64,000 bases of DNA, taken from the NCBI RefSeq assembly GCF_036242395.1, contig NZ_CP108458.1, forward strand, positions 4,774,001 to 4,838,000. Reading direction: 5' to 3'. Shown here in pieces: positions 8,592-17,724 of the stretch. A program made the position numbers and the translations under genes. How positions within the stretch are numbered: the stretch's first letter is position 1; each line of letters opens with the position of its first letter. The notes beneath the pieces were generated by a model, which saw only the letters and a program-made list of their open reading frames with translations, searched no databases and was not told the DNA's origin. This DNA comes from Kitasatospora sp. NBC_01266. Its GTDB lineage: Bacteria > Actinomycetota > Actinomycetes > Streptomycetales > Streptomycetaceae.

Positions 8592-11024
8592 CTACGCCTG
8601 GTCCGGTCCGCGCGTGACGAAGAAGCGCCAGACCACCTCGAGCAGCAGCCCGGCCAGCACCGCGATCGCCACGCCCGTCCACACGTCGCGGCTGTCGATC
8701 AGCTGGAGCTGGAAGAAGTTCGACAGCCAGGGCACCACCATGACCAGCGCGAAGGCGCCGCACATGGCGCCGATCAGCAGCACCCGCCACCAGGTGTAGG
8801 GCCGGGCCACGATCGCCAGCACCCACATGGCCACGATGAAGAGGGTGAGGGTGGCCACGCTGGTGTCGGACTTCAGGTCGGTGGCGTGGTCGGCGCGGGC
8901 CAGCGCGTAGGCGGTGAAGGTGGCCGCCCCGGCGATCACCCCGCCGGGGACGGCCAGCCGCAGCACCCGGCGCACGAAGCCGGGCCTGGCCCGCTCGCTG
9001 TTCGGGGCCAGCGCCAGGAAGAAGGCCGGGATGCCGATGGTGAGCGAACTCAGCAGGGTCGAGTGCCGGGGCAGGAACGGGTAGGGCAGCTGGGTGAAGA
9101 CCACCAGCAGCGCCAGCAGCACCGAGTAGACCGTCTTCACCAGGAAGAGGCCGGCCACCCGCTCGATGTTGCCGATCACCCGGCGGCCCTCGGCGACCAC
9201 CGAGGGCAGCGTGGCGAAGCTGTCGTCCAGCAGCACGATCTGCGCCACCGCCCGGGTGGCCTCGCTGCCCGAGCCCATCGCCACGCCGATGTCGGCGTCC
9301 TTGAGCGCCAGCACGTCGTTGACGCCGTCGCCGGTCATCGCCACGTGGTGCCCGCGGGACTGCAGCGCGCCGACCAGCTCGCGCTTCTGCTGCGGTGTCA
9401 CCCGGCCGAAGACGGAGGTGCGTTCGGCGGTGTCGGCCAGGGCCTCGGGGTCGCTCGGCAGGGTCCGGGCGTCCAGCGGGTGCTCGGCGCCGGGCAGCTC
9501 CAGGCTCGCCGCGACGGCGCCGACCGAGACCGCGCTGTCCCCGGAGATCACCTTCGCCTGGACCCGCTGCTGCTCGAAGTAGCGCAGCGTGCTCGCGGCG
9601 TCCGGGCGCAGCCGCTGCTTGAGCACCACCAGGGCCAGCGGGCGCAGGTCCTTGGCCGGGTCGGGGGCGTCCAGCGGCACCGGGGTGCGGCCGAGCAGCA
9701 GCACCCGAAGGCCCTGCCCGCCCAGTTCGTCCACCTCGGCCAGCGCCGGGTGCCCGGTGGGCAGCAGCACGTCGGGTGCGCCGAGCAGCCAGCTGGCCTC
9801 GGCGCCGCCCGGCTCCAGCAGCTGCACCCCGCTCCACTTGCGGGCCGAGGAGAACGGCATCGCCTCCAGCACCCGCCAGTGCTCCCGGCCCTCCCCCTCG
9901 GGGGCGGGGTAGGCGTCCAGCACCGCCCGCATGCTGGCGTTCGGCCGGGCGTCCGCCGCCGCCATCACGCCGAGCGCCCGGCGCAGCCGCTCGCCGTCGC
10001 CGGCGTCGTCCAGTGCGCGCAGCTCCAGCACGTCCATGCCGCCCTCGGTGAGGGTGCCGGTCTTGTCCAGGCAGACGGTGTCCACCCGGGCCAGTCCCTC
10101 GATCGCCGGCAGCTCCTGGACCAGGCACTGCTTGCGGCCCAGCCGGATCACCCCGATCGCGAAGGCCACCGAGGTCAGCAGCACCAGCCCCTCGGGCACC
10201 ATCGGCACGATCCCGGCCACCGTGCGGCGCACCGCCTCGCGCCAGTCGTTGTGCTCCACCGACCACTGGCTGATCACCAGGCCGAGCGCGGTGGGGATCA
10301 GCAGGTAGGTGATGAACCGCAGGATGGTGTCGATGCCGGTGCGCAGCTCGGACTTGACCAGGGTGAACCGGCTGGCCTCCTCGGCCAGCCGGGCGGCGTA
10401 GGCGTGGCGGCCGACCTTGGTGGCGGTGAAGGCGCCGGCCCCGGCGACCACGAAGCTGCCGGACATCACCAGGTCGCCCGGGTGCTTGAGGACCGGGTCG
10501 GGCTCGCCGGTGAGCAGCGACTCGTCGATCTCCAGGCCCTCGGCCTCGGTGACCGCGCCGTCCACGATCACCTTGTCGCCGATGCCGAGCAGCACGGTGT
10601 CGTCCAGCACGATCTCGGCCACCGCGACCTGGGTCACCTGGCCGTCCCGGCGCACCTCGGGGCGGGCCTCGCCGATCAGCGCGAGGCTGTCCAGGGTCCG
10701 CTTGGCGCGCACCTCCTGGATGATGCCGATCGCCGTGTTGGCGACGATCACCAGGCCGAACAGCCCGTCCTGGATCGGGCCGACCACCAGGATGACCGCG
10801 AAGAGCACACCGATGATCGCGTTGAAGCGGGTGAAGACGTTCGCCCGCACGATCTCCTTGACGGACCGTGAGGAACGCACCGGGACGTCGTTGACCTGCC
10901 CGTTCGCCACCCGCTCGGCGACCTCCGCCGTCGTCAGGCCGCCACGCCGGACGGGCGCGAGGCCGGTGGCGCCGGCGCTCGCGCCGCTGTCAGGGGCGGG
11001 CCGGTCCGCGGCGGGATGCGTCAT
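8592..11024 (-). CDS. ctpE: CtpE-type cation-translocating P-type ATPase
   Basis: An 810-residue HAD-family E1-E2 ATPase of the inner membrane. It carries the actuator motif (SLLTGEPDP), the phosphorylation motif DKTGTLT at about residue 319, the nucleotide-domain KWSGVQL region and the hinge TGDGVNDVLALKDADIGVAM at about residue 560. The N-terminus (GLTTAEVAERVANGQVNDVP and IVRANVFTRFNAIIGVL) matches the Mycobacterium CtpE group, reported to import Ca2+. That makes Ca2+ the best substrate guess. ATG at 11024 (MTHPAADRP) is preferred over an in-frame start 90 bases upstream. About ten transmembrane segments are expected. Symbol assigned by similarity only. Confidence 0.85.
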   Translation of the reverse strand: MTHPAADRPAPDSGASAGATGLAPVRRGGLTTAEVAERVANGQVNDVPVRSSRSVKEIVRANVFTRFNAIIGVLFAVILVVGPIQDGLFGLVIVANTAIGIIQEVRAKRTLDSLALIGEARPEVRRDGQVTQVAVAEIVLDDTVLLGIGDKVIVDGAVTEAEGLEIDESLLTGEPDPVLKHPGDLVMSGSFVVAGAGAFTATKVGRHAYAARLAEEASRFTLVKSELRTGIDTILRFITYLLIPTALGLVISQWSVEHNDWREAVRRTVAGIVPMVPEGLVLLTSVAFAIGVIRLGRKQCLVQELPAIEGLARVDTVCLDKTGTLTEGGMDVLELRALDDAGDGERLRRALGVMAAADARPNASMRAVLDAYPAPEGEGREHWRVLEAMPFSSARKWSGVQLLEPGGAEASWLLGAPDVLLPTGHPALAEVDELGGQGLRVLLLGRTPVPLDAPDPAKDLRPLALVVLKQRLRPDAASTLRYFEQQRVQAKVISGDSAVSVGAVAASLELPGAEHPLDARTLPSDPEALADTAERTSVFGRVTPQQKRELVGALQSRGHHVAMTGDGVNDVLALKDADIGVAMGSGSEATRAVAQIVLLDDSFATLPSVVAEGRRVIGNIERVAGLFLVKTVYSVLLALLVVFTQLPYPFLPRHSTLLSSLTIGIPAFFLALAPNSERARPGFVRRVLRLAVPGGVIAGAATFTAYALARADHATDLKSDTSVATLTLFIVAMWVLAIVARPYTWWRVLLIGAMCGAFALVMVVPWLSNFFQLQLIDSRDVWTGVAIAVLAGLLLEVVWRFFVTRGPDQA

Positions 11025-11124
11025 GGCATCGACTCTACGGGGGCGAAATGTCCGGTGCGTCCTCCTATGGTCCAGGCCCGGCCGACCGGGTGGACCGCTC
11101 GGCGGGGGTGTCACTCCTCCCCGG

Positions 11125-11195
11125 GGCGGACCGGGGTGTGGGCCTGGGGACGGACCTGGGTGCGGGCCCGGGTGCGGACCTGGGGGCGGACGTGC
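11125..11195. repeat. G-rich imperfect tandem repeat
   Basis: Imperfect repeats of about 12 bases built on GGACCTGGGTGCG lie between the ATPase and DUF2530 genes. The runs of three to five G could support G-quadruplexes on the plus strand. The 181-base gap has no other gene-like content. Confidence 0.5.
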
Positions 11196-11205
11196 CCCGG
11201 TGCGG

Positions 11206-11472
11206 TCACTGGCCGGGAAGGGCCTCGCCGCTCACCCGGTCCCGCTGGATCGCGGCGCGCCGGGCCCGGCAGTACCAGAGCCCGATCAGGCCGAGCAGAC
11301 CGCCGGAGAGGCAGATCCAGGGCCAGCTGCCGTGCCCGTGCGCGGAGAGGGTGTGCTGGAAGGGGAGCAGCACCAGGAAGCCCACGAACCAGAGCACCGT
11401 GCCGCCGCCCACGATCGCGACGTCGTTGGCTTCCAGGGGCGGCGGCGAGGGGTGCAGGGCGGTCTTCGGCAT
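11206..11472 (-). CDS. DUF2530 small membrane protein
   Basis: An 88-residue protein with two transmembrane segments (about residues 16-38 and 49-66) separated by a short loop, and a basic C-terminus (RARRAAIQRDR). It matches actinobacterial DUF2530 proteins in length and in the motif LEANDVAIVGGGTVLWFVGF. Function unknown. The ATG at 11472 (MPKTALHP) is preferred over a start 33 bases upstream that would add a basic tail. Divergent from the NCS2 permease, as is common for this family. Confidence 0.75.
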   Translation of the reverse strand: MPKTALHPSPPPLEANDVAIVGGGTVLWFVGFLVLLPFQHTLSAHGHGSWPWICLSGGLLGLIGLWYCRARRAAIQRDRVSGEALPGQ

Positions 11473-11594
11473 AGCGCTCAGCCTACGGCTTCGGGGGCGC
11501 GCCACCCGGTTGATCTACGCGCGAAGATGGCGCGTGCACGACCGGTGAACTCATACTGAAGGCCCTCCTTTGCCCCCACCAGAGGACATATCGC

Positions 11595-13001
11595 ATGCCT
11601 TCCGCGGCCCTCGACCGCTACTTCCGGATCTCCGAACGCGGCTCCAGCGTGCCCCGGGAGATCCGTGGCGGTGTCGCCACCTTCTTCACCATGGCCTACA
11701 TCCTGGTGCTGAACCCGATCATCCTGTCCAACGCCGTGGACATCAACAAGCAGTCGCTGAGCTTCCCGCAGCTGGTCACGGCCACCGCGCTGACCGCGGG
11801 ACTGACCACGCTGCTGATGGCCGTGATCGGCAACGTCCCGATCGGCCTGGCCGCGGGGCTGGGTGTGAACACCATCGTCGCGCTCCAGCTGGCACCCAAG
11901 ATGACCTGGCCGGATGCGATGGGCATGGTCGTGCTGGCCGGCATCTGCATCATGCTGCTGGTCGCCACCGGCCTGCGCGAACGGGTGATGACCGCCGTGC
12001 CGCTCGGGCTGCGCAAGGCGATCGCGATCGGCATCGGCCTGTTCATCACCCTGGTGGGCCTGGTCGACTCCGGCTTCACCAGCCGGGTCCCCGACAGCGC
12101 CCACACCACCGTGCCGCTGGAGCTGGGGATCGGCGGCCACCTGCACGGCTGGCCGGTGCTGGTCTTCGTGCTCGGCGTGCTGCTCACCATGGTGCTGGTG
12201 GTGCGCAAGGTGCCGGGCGCGATCCTGATCTCGATCGCGGCGATGACCGTGGTCGCGCTGGTGATCCAGAAGCTGGCGAACCTGCCCGCCGACGCCTGGG
12301 GCCTGACCGTCCCCAAGTGGCCGGGCAACCCGGTCTCCGCCCCCGACTTCGGACTGGTCGGCAAGGTCAGCCTGTTCGGCGGCTTCCATTACGTCAGCGT
12401 GCTGACCGGGATCCTCTTCATCTTCACCGTGCTGATGAGCGCCTTCTTCGACGCGATGGGCACCATCCTCGGCGTCGCCGACGAGGCCCACCTGCTCGAC
12501 GAGAAGGGCGACCTGCCCGGCATCAACCGGGTGCTGATGGTCGACGGCATCGCCACCGCCCTCGGCGGCGCCACCTCCTCCTCGGCCAACACCTGCTTCG
12601 TCGAGTCGACGGCCGGCGTCGGCGAGGGCGCCCGCACCGGCCTCGCCAGCCTGGTCACCGGCGCGCTCTTCATGCTCGCGCTCTTCCTGACCCCGCTGGC
12701 CACCATGGTCCCGGCCCAGGCGGCCACCCCGGCACTGGTCACGGTCGGCTTCCTGATCCTGGCCAACTCGATCCGCGAGATCGACTGGAGCGACTACACC
12801 ATCGCGATGCCGGCCTTCCTGACCATGCTGCTGATGCCGTTCACCTACAGCATCACCAACGGCATCGGGATGGGCTTCATCACCTTCTGCGTCCTGCGGG
12901 TGGCGACCGGGCGCGGGCGCAGCGTGCCGGTGGCGCTGTACGCGGTGGCGGGGGTGTTCGCCTTCTACTACATGATGCCGGCGCTGGGGTTGGGCAAGTA
13001 G
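11595..13001 (+). CDS. NCS2-family purine/xanthine permease (AzgA-like)
   Basis: A 468-residue integral membrane transporter of the AzgA-like nucleobase-cation symporter-2 group. The N-terminal REIRGGVATFFTMAYILVLNP is the hallmark of this subgroup. Other conserved features are GLAAGLGVNTIVA in TM3, SAFFDAMGTILGVAD in TM8 and ATSSSANTCFVESTAGVGEGARTG in TM10. Adenine, guanine or hypoxanthine uptake with a proton is likely, but the exact base is not readable. The ATG has GAGGA about 8 bases upstream. It is transcribed alone and convergent with the next gene. Confidence 0.9.
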   Translation: MPSAALDRYFRISERGSSVPREIRGGVATFFTMAYILVLNPIILSNAVDINKQSLSFPQLVTATALTAGLTTLLMAVIGNVPIGLAAGLGVNTIVALQLAPKMTWPDAMGMVVLAGICIMLLVATGLRERVMTAVPLGLRKAIAIGIGLFITLVGLVDSGFTSRVPDSAHTTVPLELGIGGHLHGWPVLVFVLGVLLTMVLVVRKVPGAILISIAAMTVVALVIQKLANLPADAWGLTVPKWPGNPVSAPDFGLVGKVSLFGGFHYVSVLTGILFIFTVLMSAFFDAMGTILGVADEAHLLDEKGDLPGINRVLMVDGIATALGGATSSSANTCFVESTAGVGEGARTGLASLVTGALFMLALFLTPLATMVPAQAATPALVTVGFLILANSIREIDWSDYTIAMPAFLTMLLMPFTYSITNGIGMGFITFCVLRVATGRGRSVPVALYAVAGVFAFYYMMPALGLGK

Positions 13002-13032
13002 CAAGGGTGATTGATATCGACGTGGCGGAGCC

Positions 13033-13650
13033 TCAGCCGAGCAGCTCGGTCAGCTCCACGGCCGTCCAGTGGCCCGCCGCGCCCGGGCGGGTGCTGAGGT
13101 AGGCGGCGCTGCGCGGGGTGGGCCAGGCGTGGGACTCGTGCAGGCCGGCGGCCAGGTGGTGGAGGTAGCCGAGGGCGGGCCGGGCGAGCGGGGCGTCGGC
13201 GGTGCGCCACGGGGCGGTGAGGGTGAGCAGCGGGAGGCCTTCGAGGTCGCCGGGGTGCACCAGGGTCTCGTAGCGGCCCGGTCCCAGGGTGGCGCGGCCG
13301 TGGCTGAGGACGGGGCGCAGGTCGAGGTCGGTGCCGGGGGCGCGGTGCATCTCCTGGGCGGCGAGGTCGGCGAACTGCTCGGCGGTGAGCAGGTAGGCGC
13401 GGGCGGGGGTCAGGCCGGGGTCGAGGGGGTCGTAGAAGGCCATCCCGCCGGTCCAGAGGGTGGACTCCAGGGCGAAGTACAGCTGCCCGGGGAGCTGGAT
13501 GGGGCGCGTCGCGCGCGGTGGGCGCGGGTCGCGGCAGCCGGGGTGGGCGCGGGCGCCGCCGGGTGGCCGGCCGCCGGCCAGGTAGGCGGTCAGCCGGGCC
13601 AGGTGCAGGTTGGAGCCGTAGGCGGCGTACCAGAGGAGCTGCCCGGTCAT
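13033..13650 (-). CDS. gamma-glutamylcyclotransferase-fold protein
   Basis: A 205-residue protein beginning WYAAYGSNLH; YGSNL is the substrate-loop signature of the GGCT/AIG2-like fold. PGQLYFALES, about residues 60-70, holds a candidate catalytic Glu. In Streptomyces this family has often been labelled histone deacetylase with no sequence basis. Substrate unknown. The ATG at 13650 is used; the open frame continuing upstream is antisense to the FtsX gene. Confidence 0.65.
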   Translation of the reverse strand: MTGQLLWYAAYGSNLHLARLTAYLAGGRPPGGARAHPGCRDPRPPRATRPIQLPGQLYFALESTLWTGGMAFYDPLDPGLTPARAYLLTAEQFADLAAQEMHRAPGTDLDLRPVLSHGRATLGPGRYETLVHPGDLEGLPLLTLTAPWRTADAPLARPALGYLHHLAAGLHESHAWPTPRSAAYLSTRPGAAGHWTAVELTELLG

Positions 13651-13755
13651 GCTGTCAGGGTAGGCGGCGGGTCCGGGTGGGGGGCGGATGCCGGGGAAAA
13701 TCGGGGTCGGGTCGGGGATGCTCCGGATATCCGGTGGGGCGCGCCGGCCTGAACG

Positions 13756-14909
13756 ATGGTCGGCATGCTTACGGTGATGCGGATTGCCAGCTCGACGGTG
13801 CGGGTGCGCTGGGCCTCGTTCGTCGGCACGTTCGTCGCGCTGGCCCTCGGCGTGGGGCTGCTGGCGACCGCGACGTTGACCATCGTGGCGACCGGGCACC
13901 TCGCCGGCCGGCCGTCGCGCTACGACCACGCGCCGGTGGTGGTGCTGCCGGACACCGAGGTGGTGGTGCACGACCAGGTGGCCGGTGACCAGCGGGTGAA
14001 GGTCACCGAGCAGCCGGGCCTGACGCCCGAGGTGCTCGCGGCGGTGGGCCGCACCGGACCGGTGGTGGCGGACCGCACCTTCTACGCCCAGCTGCTCGGC
14101 GGCCCGAAGGACCAGGTGGGGCACGGCTGGTCGGCCGCCGCCTTCGGCGGCTACCGGCTGCTGGCCGGAGCGCCGCCGCAGCACCCGGACGAGGTGGTGC
14201 TCGGTGGCGGCGAGGCGGCCATGGTCGGGCAGCGGGTGCGGGTGCTGACGGCTGACGGTCCGCTGGAGCTGACGGTCAGCGGGGTGAGGGCGGCGGTCCC
14301 GTTCGAGCACGCGCTCTTCTTCACCGACCAGCGGGCCGCGCAACTCTCGCCCCCGGTCGACGCGTTGGTCGCCTACGGGGCTCCGGACCAGGTCCGGCAG
14401 GCGGTGTCCGGAGCGCGGTGGCCGTGTACGCGGGGGCGCAGCGGCGGGACGCCGATCCGAACCGCGATGCCGAGCTCGGCCAACTGGACAACGTCACCAC
14501 GCCGTTGGGCCTGGCGGCGGCGGTGGCCGCGCTGGTGGCGGGCTTCGTGCTGGCTGGCACCTTCGCGTTCTCGGTCGCGCAGCGGCGACGTGAGCTGGTG
14601 CTGCTCCGGCTGGCGGGGGCGACCCGGAGCCAGGTGCTGGGCGTCGTCATGGTGGAGACGCTGCTCTGCGTGGGCGCCGGCGTGCTGCTCGGGGCGGTCG
14701 CGTCCGCGCTGAGCGTGGGCGGCTCGTGGGCGGCGCTGTGCCGCCTGGTGGGGCCGATTCCGCTGGGCGCCGAAGTGGTCGGCGGCCCCTGGCCGATCGT
14801 CGCCGCACTCGGCCTGCTCTGCGGCGTGGTCGCGCTGGTGGCGGCCCTCGCCCCGGCCTCGCTGGCCCTGCGGGTGGGGCCGCTGCGGCCGGCGGCGGCG
14901 CGCGAGTAG
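13756..14909 (+). pseudogene. FtsX/MacB-type ABC permease split by a frameshift
   Basis: Frame one (13756 to about 14411) encodes one transmembrane segment (RWASFVGTFVALALGVGLL) and an extracytoplasmic domain with TADGPLELTVSGVRA. A second frame (from about 14412 to the stop at 14909) encodes three more transmembrane segments and the FtsX signature QRRRELVLLRLAGATRSQV. Joined, they form a standard 4-TM permease of about 385 residues. The switch lies near VSG/AVAVYAG around 14411 and amounts to one missing base. No slippery heptamer and no adjacent ATPase gene are visible. Either a real pseudogene or a sequencing error. Confidence 0.7.
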
Positions 14910-15029
14910 CGGGCTTCCTGGTAGCCGGTTACCGGCCGAGCCGACGTCCGGTGCTGGCCGGAAAGCGCGCTGTGTAGGCCAGTTGGGTGTGGGCATACTG
15001 CCGGTGGACTCATGAGGGGGCAGTGGCCG

Positions 15030-15941
15030 ATGGCGCGATGGGACCCAACCGGTATCGACGAGGCGGACTTTCTGCCGGAGCCGTTCCAGACGGCTGATCA
15101 GGCGTCGGTTTCCGGACAGCGGCAGACCCTGCGCTGGTACCGCGGGATGATCCTGATGTTGGTGGCCGCCGCCGTGGTCGGCGCGGTGGCCAGCACGAAG
15201 GCGAGCGTCGCGCCGCTGATCTCGGTGGCGGCCTTCCTGCTGGCCGGCTACTTCTGGGCCCGGCTGCGCCGCGCCAACCCGCAGGCCCAGTGGTACGGGG
15301 CCCGCGCCGCCGCCGAGTCGGTGAAGACGCTGGCCTGGAAGTACGTCGTGCGGGCCCGTCCGTTCGGCGGCCCGGCGGACTCGCCCGAGGTGGACGAGGT
15401 GTACCGGATCCAGGTCGCCGACGTGCTGCGGGCCTTCGAGGAGAGCGGCGCCCTGGCCCCCGGTGCGGTGCCCGAGATCACCGACGGGATGCGGCAGTTG
15501 CGCGCCGCCGACCTGCCCATGCGCCGCACCGTCTACCTGCGGCTGCGGGTGGAGGGCCAGCGCACCTGGTACCTGGCCAAGGCGGCCGCCTGCGAGTCGC
15601 AGTCCGTCTCCTGGGGCCTGGGCACGGTCGCCCTGATGATCGTCGGCGGTGCGGCGGCCGTCGCCCAGGCGCTCGGCGCGCTCTCGGTGAGCATCTTCGG
15701 CGCCTGTTCGGCCGCCGCCGCCGCGATCATCGCCTGGACCCAGCTGAAGCAGCTGCGCCCACTGGTCTCGGCCTACCAGCTGGCCGCCAAGGAACTCGAC
15801 GTGGTCTGGGGAAAGTTGACCGCCATCGAGCTGAACGACCCGGACGCCGAGGCCAGCTGGTCCCAGCTGGCCGGCGATGTCGAGGACGCGGTGGCCCGTG
15901 AGCACACCAGCTGGCGCGCCCGGCGGGCCTTTCCGCGCTGA
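15030..15941 (+). CDS. DUF4231/SLATT-like two-TM membrane protein (copy 1)
   Basis: A 303-residue protein with two pairs of hydrophobic segments (about residues 36-76 and 186-240) around a helical region. Conserved points are SGQRQTLRWYRGM, NPQAQWYGARAAAESVKTLAWKY and a C-terminal SWSQLAGDVEDAVAREHTSW. This fits the DUF4231/SLATT group, whose members are predicted membrane effectors in nucleotide-signalling and conflict systems. A paralogue lies at 43876-44802 beside the fxs locus. The ATG at 15030 has AGGGGG about 9 bases upstream; ATG at 15012 would add six residues. Apparently solitary. Confidence 0.7.
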   Translation: MARWDPTGIDEADFLPEPFQTADQASVSGQRQTLRWYRGMILMLVAAAVVGAVASTKASVAPLISVAAFLLAGYFWARLRRANPQAQWYGARAAAESVKTLAWKYVVRARPFGGPADSPEVDEVYRIQVADVLRAFEESGALAPGAVPEITDGMRQLRAADLPMRRTVYLRLRVEGQRTWYLAKAAACESQSVSWGLGTVALMIVGGAAAVAQALGALSVSIFGACSAAAAAIIAWTQLKQLRPLVSAYQLAAKELDVVWGKLTAIELNDPDAEASWSQLAGDVEDAVAREHTSWRARRAFPR

Positions 15942-15954
15942 GAGTGACGGATCG

Positions 15955-16281
15955 TCAGGAGAAGACGACCGAGCGGAGCTTGAGGCGGTCGCCGAGCCTG
16001 TTGCCGGGCGGCATCACGCGGTAGACGCTCCCCTTGCAGTCGAAGTCGAGGTAGGCGACGGCGGTGGCGTCGGTGAGGTTCTCCGGTGCGAAGGCCGGGT
16101 CGTCCGGGGTGGCCCCGAACAGGTTGACGCACCGGCCGCCCTCGGGGTCGTGCAGCGTCCCGCGATCGTCCGCCCCGAACCGGTAGTGGAACTCGCCGGT
16201 GGCGGCGTAGGAAGAGCTCGGTACGGCCAGCACGAGCAGCAGCGCGCCGGCAGCGGCGGCGACGGTGTTGCGGAGACGCAT
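15955..16281 (-). CDS. small secreted protein of unknown function
   Basis: A 108-residue precursor with a clear Sec signal peptide (about residues 1-27, cleavage likely after SSSYAA). The mature part has two Cys residues (GGRCVNLFG and LDFDCKGS) that could form a disulfide, and ends LKLRSVVFS. I recognise no domain. The ATG is preceded by GAAAGGGAT on the minus strand, a reasonable ribosome site. It is convergent with the DUF4231 gene, 13 bases away. Confidence 0.65.
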   Translation of the reverse strand: MRLRNTVAAAAGALLLVLAVPSSSYAATGEFHYRFGADDRGTLHDPEGGRCVNLFGATPDDPAFAPENLTDATAVAYLDFDCKGSVYRVMPPGNRLGDRLKLRSVVFS

Positions 16282-16405
16282 GGGGTGATCCCTTTCGATG
16301 AAGGCGAACTGGGATCACCGTAGAGTGGGGCGAATCAGGCGAAACGGTTCTGCTTGGGTCACTCGTGTGTCGTCCGGGCGGGCGCCGAGGGGGAGTTGGG
16401 GCGGC

Positions 16406-16825
16406 TCAGCTGAAGTCGCGGCGGAAGATGTCGGCCTCCAGGACCTCCGGGAGGACGCGGGAGACGGTGGCGATGTCATCGTCGTCGTGCAGGACCGTCA
16501 GGCCGTGGTGCACGGCCGTGGCACACAGCAGTAGATCGGCCGGGCCGGGACCTCGGTGCCGGCCCTTCTGGGTGAGCTTGTACTGGGCGTTCTCCGCCCA
16601 CCGCCAGGCGTCCTTGGGCATGGGGGCGGAGGCGAAGAGCGTGGTCAGCTCCTCCTCCAACTCGTCACGATGCGCGGGACTCTCGGCCGAGTAGAGGTAT
16701 TCGAGCTTCGTGATCGAGCACACTTTGACCAGGCCGGCTTCCAGCGGGCCGATCCAGCGCGCCTGGACGCCCCGGTCCTGGAGAATCCGCCAGATGGCGG
16801 AAGTGTCGATCAAGTAGCCGGTCAC
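16406..16825 (-). CDS. vapC: VapC-type PIN-domain toxin
   Basis: A 139-residue PIN-domain ribonuclease. The first acidic residue sits in YLIDTSAIWRIL, the second in ITKLEYLYSAES (E about residue 42) and the C-terminal acidic pair in GPADLLLCATAVHHGLTVLHDDDDIATV. It probably cleaves RNA and is neutralised by the upstream VapB. Its GTG follows the vapB stop directly with no gap, indicating coupling. Belongs to an isolated two-gene module divergent from the MarR gene. Confidence 0.85.
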   Translation of the reverse strand: MTGYLIDTSAIWRILQDRGVQARWIGPLEAGLVKVCSITKLEYLYSAESPAHRDELEEELTTLFASAPMPKDAWRWAENAQYKLTQKGRHRGPGPADLLLCATAVHHGLTVLHDDDDIATVSRVLPEVLEADIFRRDFS

Positions 16826-17053
16826 TCATTCACCTCGCTGGGCACGTTTGCGTGTCTCGTATGCGCGGATCGCCGGATCGAACTCGCCGCGCGCTGCGCG
16901 GGTCGTCATCTTCTCCAACGCTTCCAGTCGCTTGAGCCGCTCGACCACCTCCCGGAGTGCGGTGTTGACCGTTTCCTTCTTGGTGGTGGTGCCGAGCAGT
17001 CGCATGGCCTCGGCCAGGATGTCGGGGTCGAGCTCGATGTTGGTGGCGGTCAC
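16826..17053 (-). CDS. vapB: VapB-type antitoxin
   Basis: A 75-residue antitoxin of the VapB type common in actinobacteria: NIELDPDILAEAMRLLGTTT forms the beta-helix DNA-binding part, then KKETVNTALREVVERLKRLE, and a C-terminal basic tail expected to wrap VapC. The start is GTG at 17053 (VTATNIELD). A longer reading to 17125 is possible, but its extra residues do not resemble the family. First gene of the module; autoregulation with VapC is expected from the family. Confidence 0.8.
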   Translation of the reverse strand: MTATNIELDPDILAEAMRLLGTTTKKETVNTALREVVERLKRLEALEKMTTRAARGEFDPAIRAYETRKRAQRGE

Positions 17054-17141
17054 CCTGTTCCTCCTCTCGGATCGTCGCACATGGCATACGGCTTCATTGT
17101 GCGGTATCGACACGGCAGACGCCATGGCGATTTTTAATTAG

Positions 17142-17163
17142 TTAGGGTAATGACGTATCCTAA
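17142..17163. promoter_or_regulatory. inverted repeat, likely MarR operator
   Basis: TTAGGGTA (17142-17149) and TATCCTAA (17156-17163) form a near-perfect inverted repeat (7 of 8 pairs, 6-base spacer), ending 5 bases before the MarR start. It lies in an unusually AT-rich patch (17130-17170). The position and size fit an autoregulatory MarR site; the vapBC promoter faces the other way from the same gap. Confidence 0.55.
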
Positions 17164-17168
17164 GTATC

Positions 17169-17603
17169 ATGTCCGAGATGTCCGAGGGCGACCTCGCCGC
17201 TGTCAGTCAGCTGCGGTCGTCCGTGATGCGGCTGGCGCGCAGGTTGCGGCACCAGCATGTGGAGCAGTCCCTCAGCCCTACCGAGATGGGGGTGCTGGGG
17301 ACGCTGGCCCGGTGTGGGAGTGCGACACCGGGGGAGTTGGCGCGGCGGGAGCATGTGCAGCCGCCGTCGATGACGCGAATCATCGCGATGTTGGAGGAGA
17401 AGGGGCTGGTGCGGCGCGAGCCGCACCCCGAGGACCGGCGGCAGGTGGTGGTCAGCATGACCGACCAGGCCGCGGCGATCCTCGACGAGAGCCGCAGGCG
17501 GCGCAACGCCTGGCTCGCGGAGCTGGCCTCCGGGCTGACCGAGGAGGAGTGGGCGAGCGTGCGCGCGGCAGCGCCCGCGCTGTACAAGCTCGCGCACCTG
17601 TAG
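17169..17603 (+). CDS. MarR-family transcriptional regulator
   Basis: A 144-residue winged-helix regulator. The central part shows SPTEMGVLGTLARCGSATPG (helices 2-3), a recognition helix in HVQPPSMTRIIAMLEEKGLV, and the wing RREPHPEDRRQVVVSMTD, whose DxRxxxV pattern is diagnostic of MarR. It is followed 121 bases later by an MFS transporter in the same direction, so it probably represses that exporter and itself through the 17142-17163 repeat. ATG at 17169 lies directly after that repeat. Confidence 0.88.
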   Translation: MSEMSEGDLAAVSQLRSSVMRLARRLRHQHVEQSLSPTEMGVLGTLARCGSATPGELARREHVQPPSMTRIIAMLEEKGLVRREPHPEDRRQVVVSMTDQAAAILDESRRRRNAWLAELASGLTEEEWASVRAAAPALYKLAHL

Positions 17604-17724
17604 CGCACCGCACGGGATACGTCGGACGTAGAGAGAGGACCACCGCATCACCGCAGGACCGACCAGGAAGACCAGCAGCGCGGCCCCGGCTCATGCCGAG
17701 GCCGCGCACCGAGGGGAGCAGTAC

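Noticed and set aside
8241..10871. Long plus-strand open frame opposite the P-type ATPase
   Set aside because: No known motif and shadow-type composition; the minus strand holds all P-type ATPase motifs.
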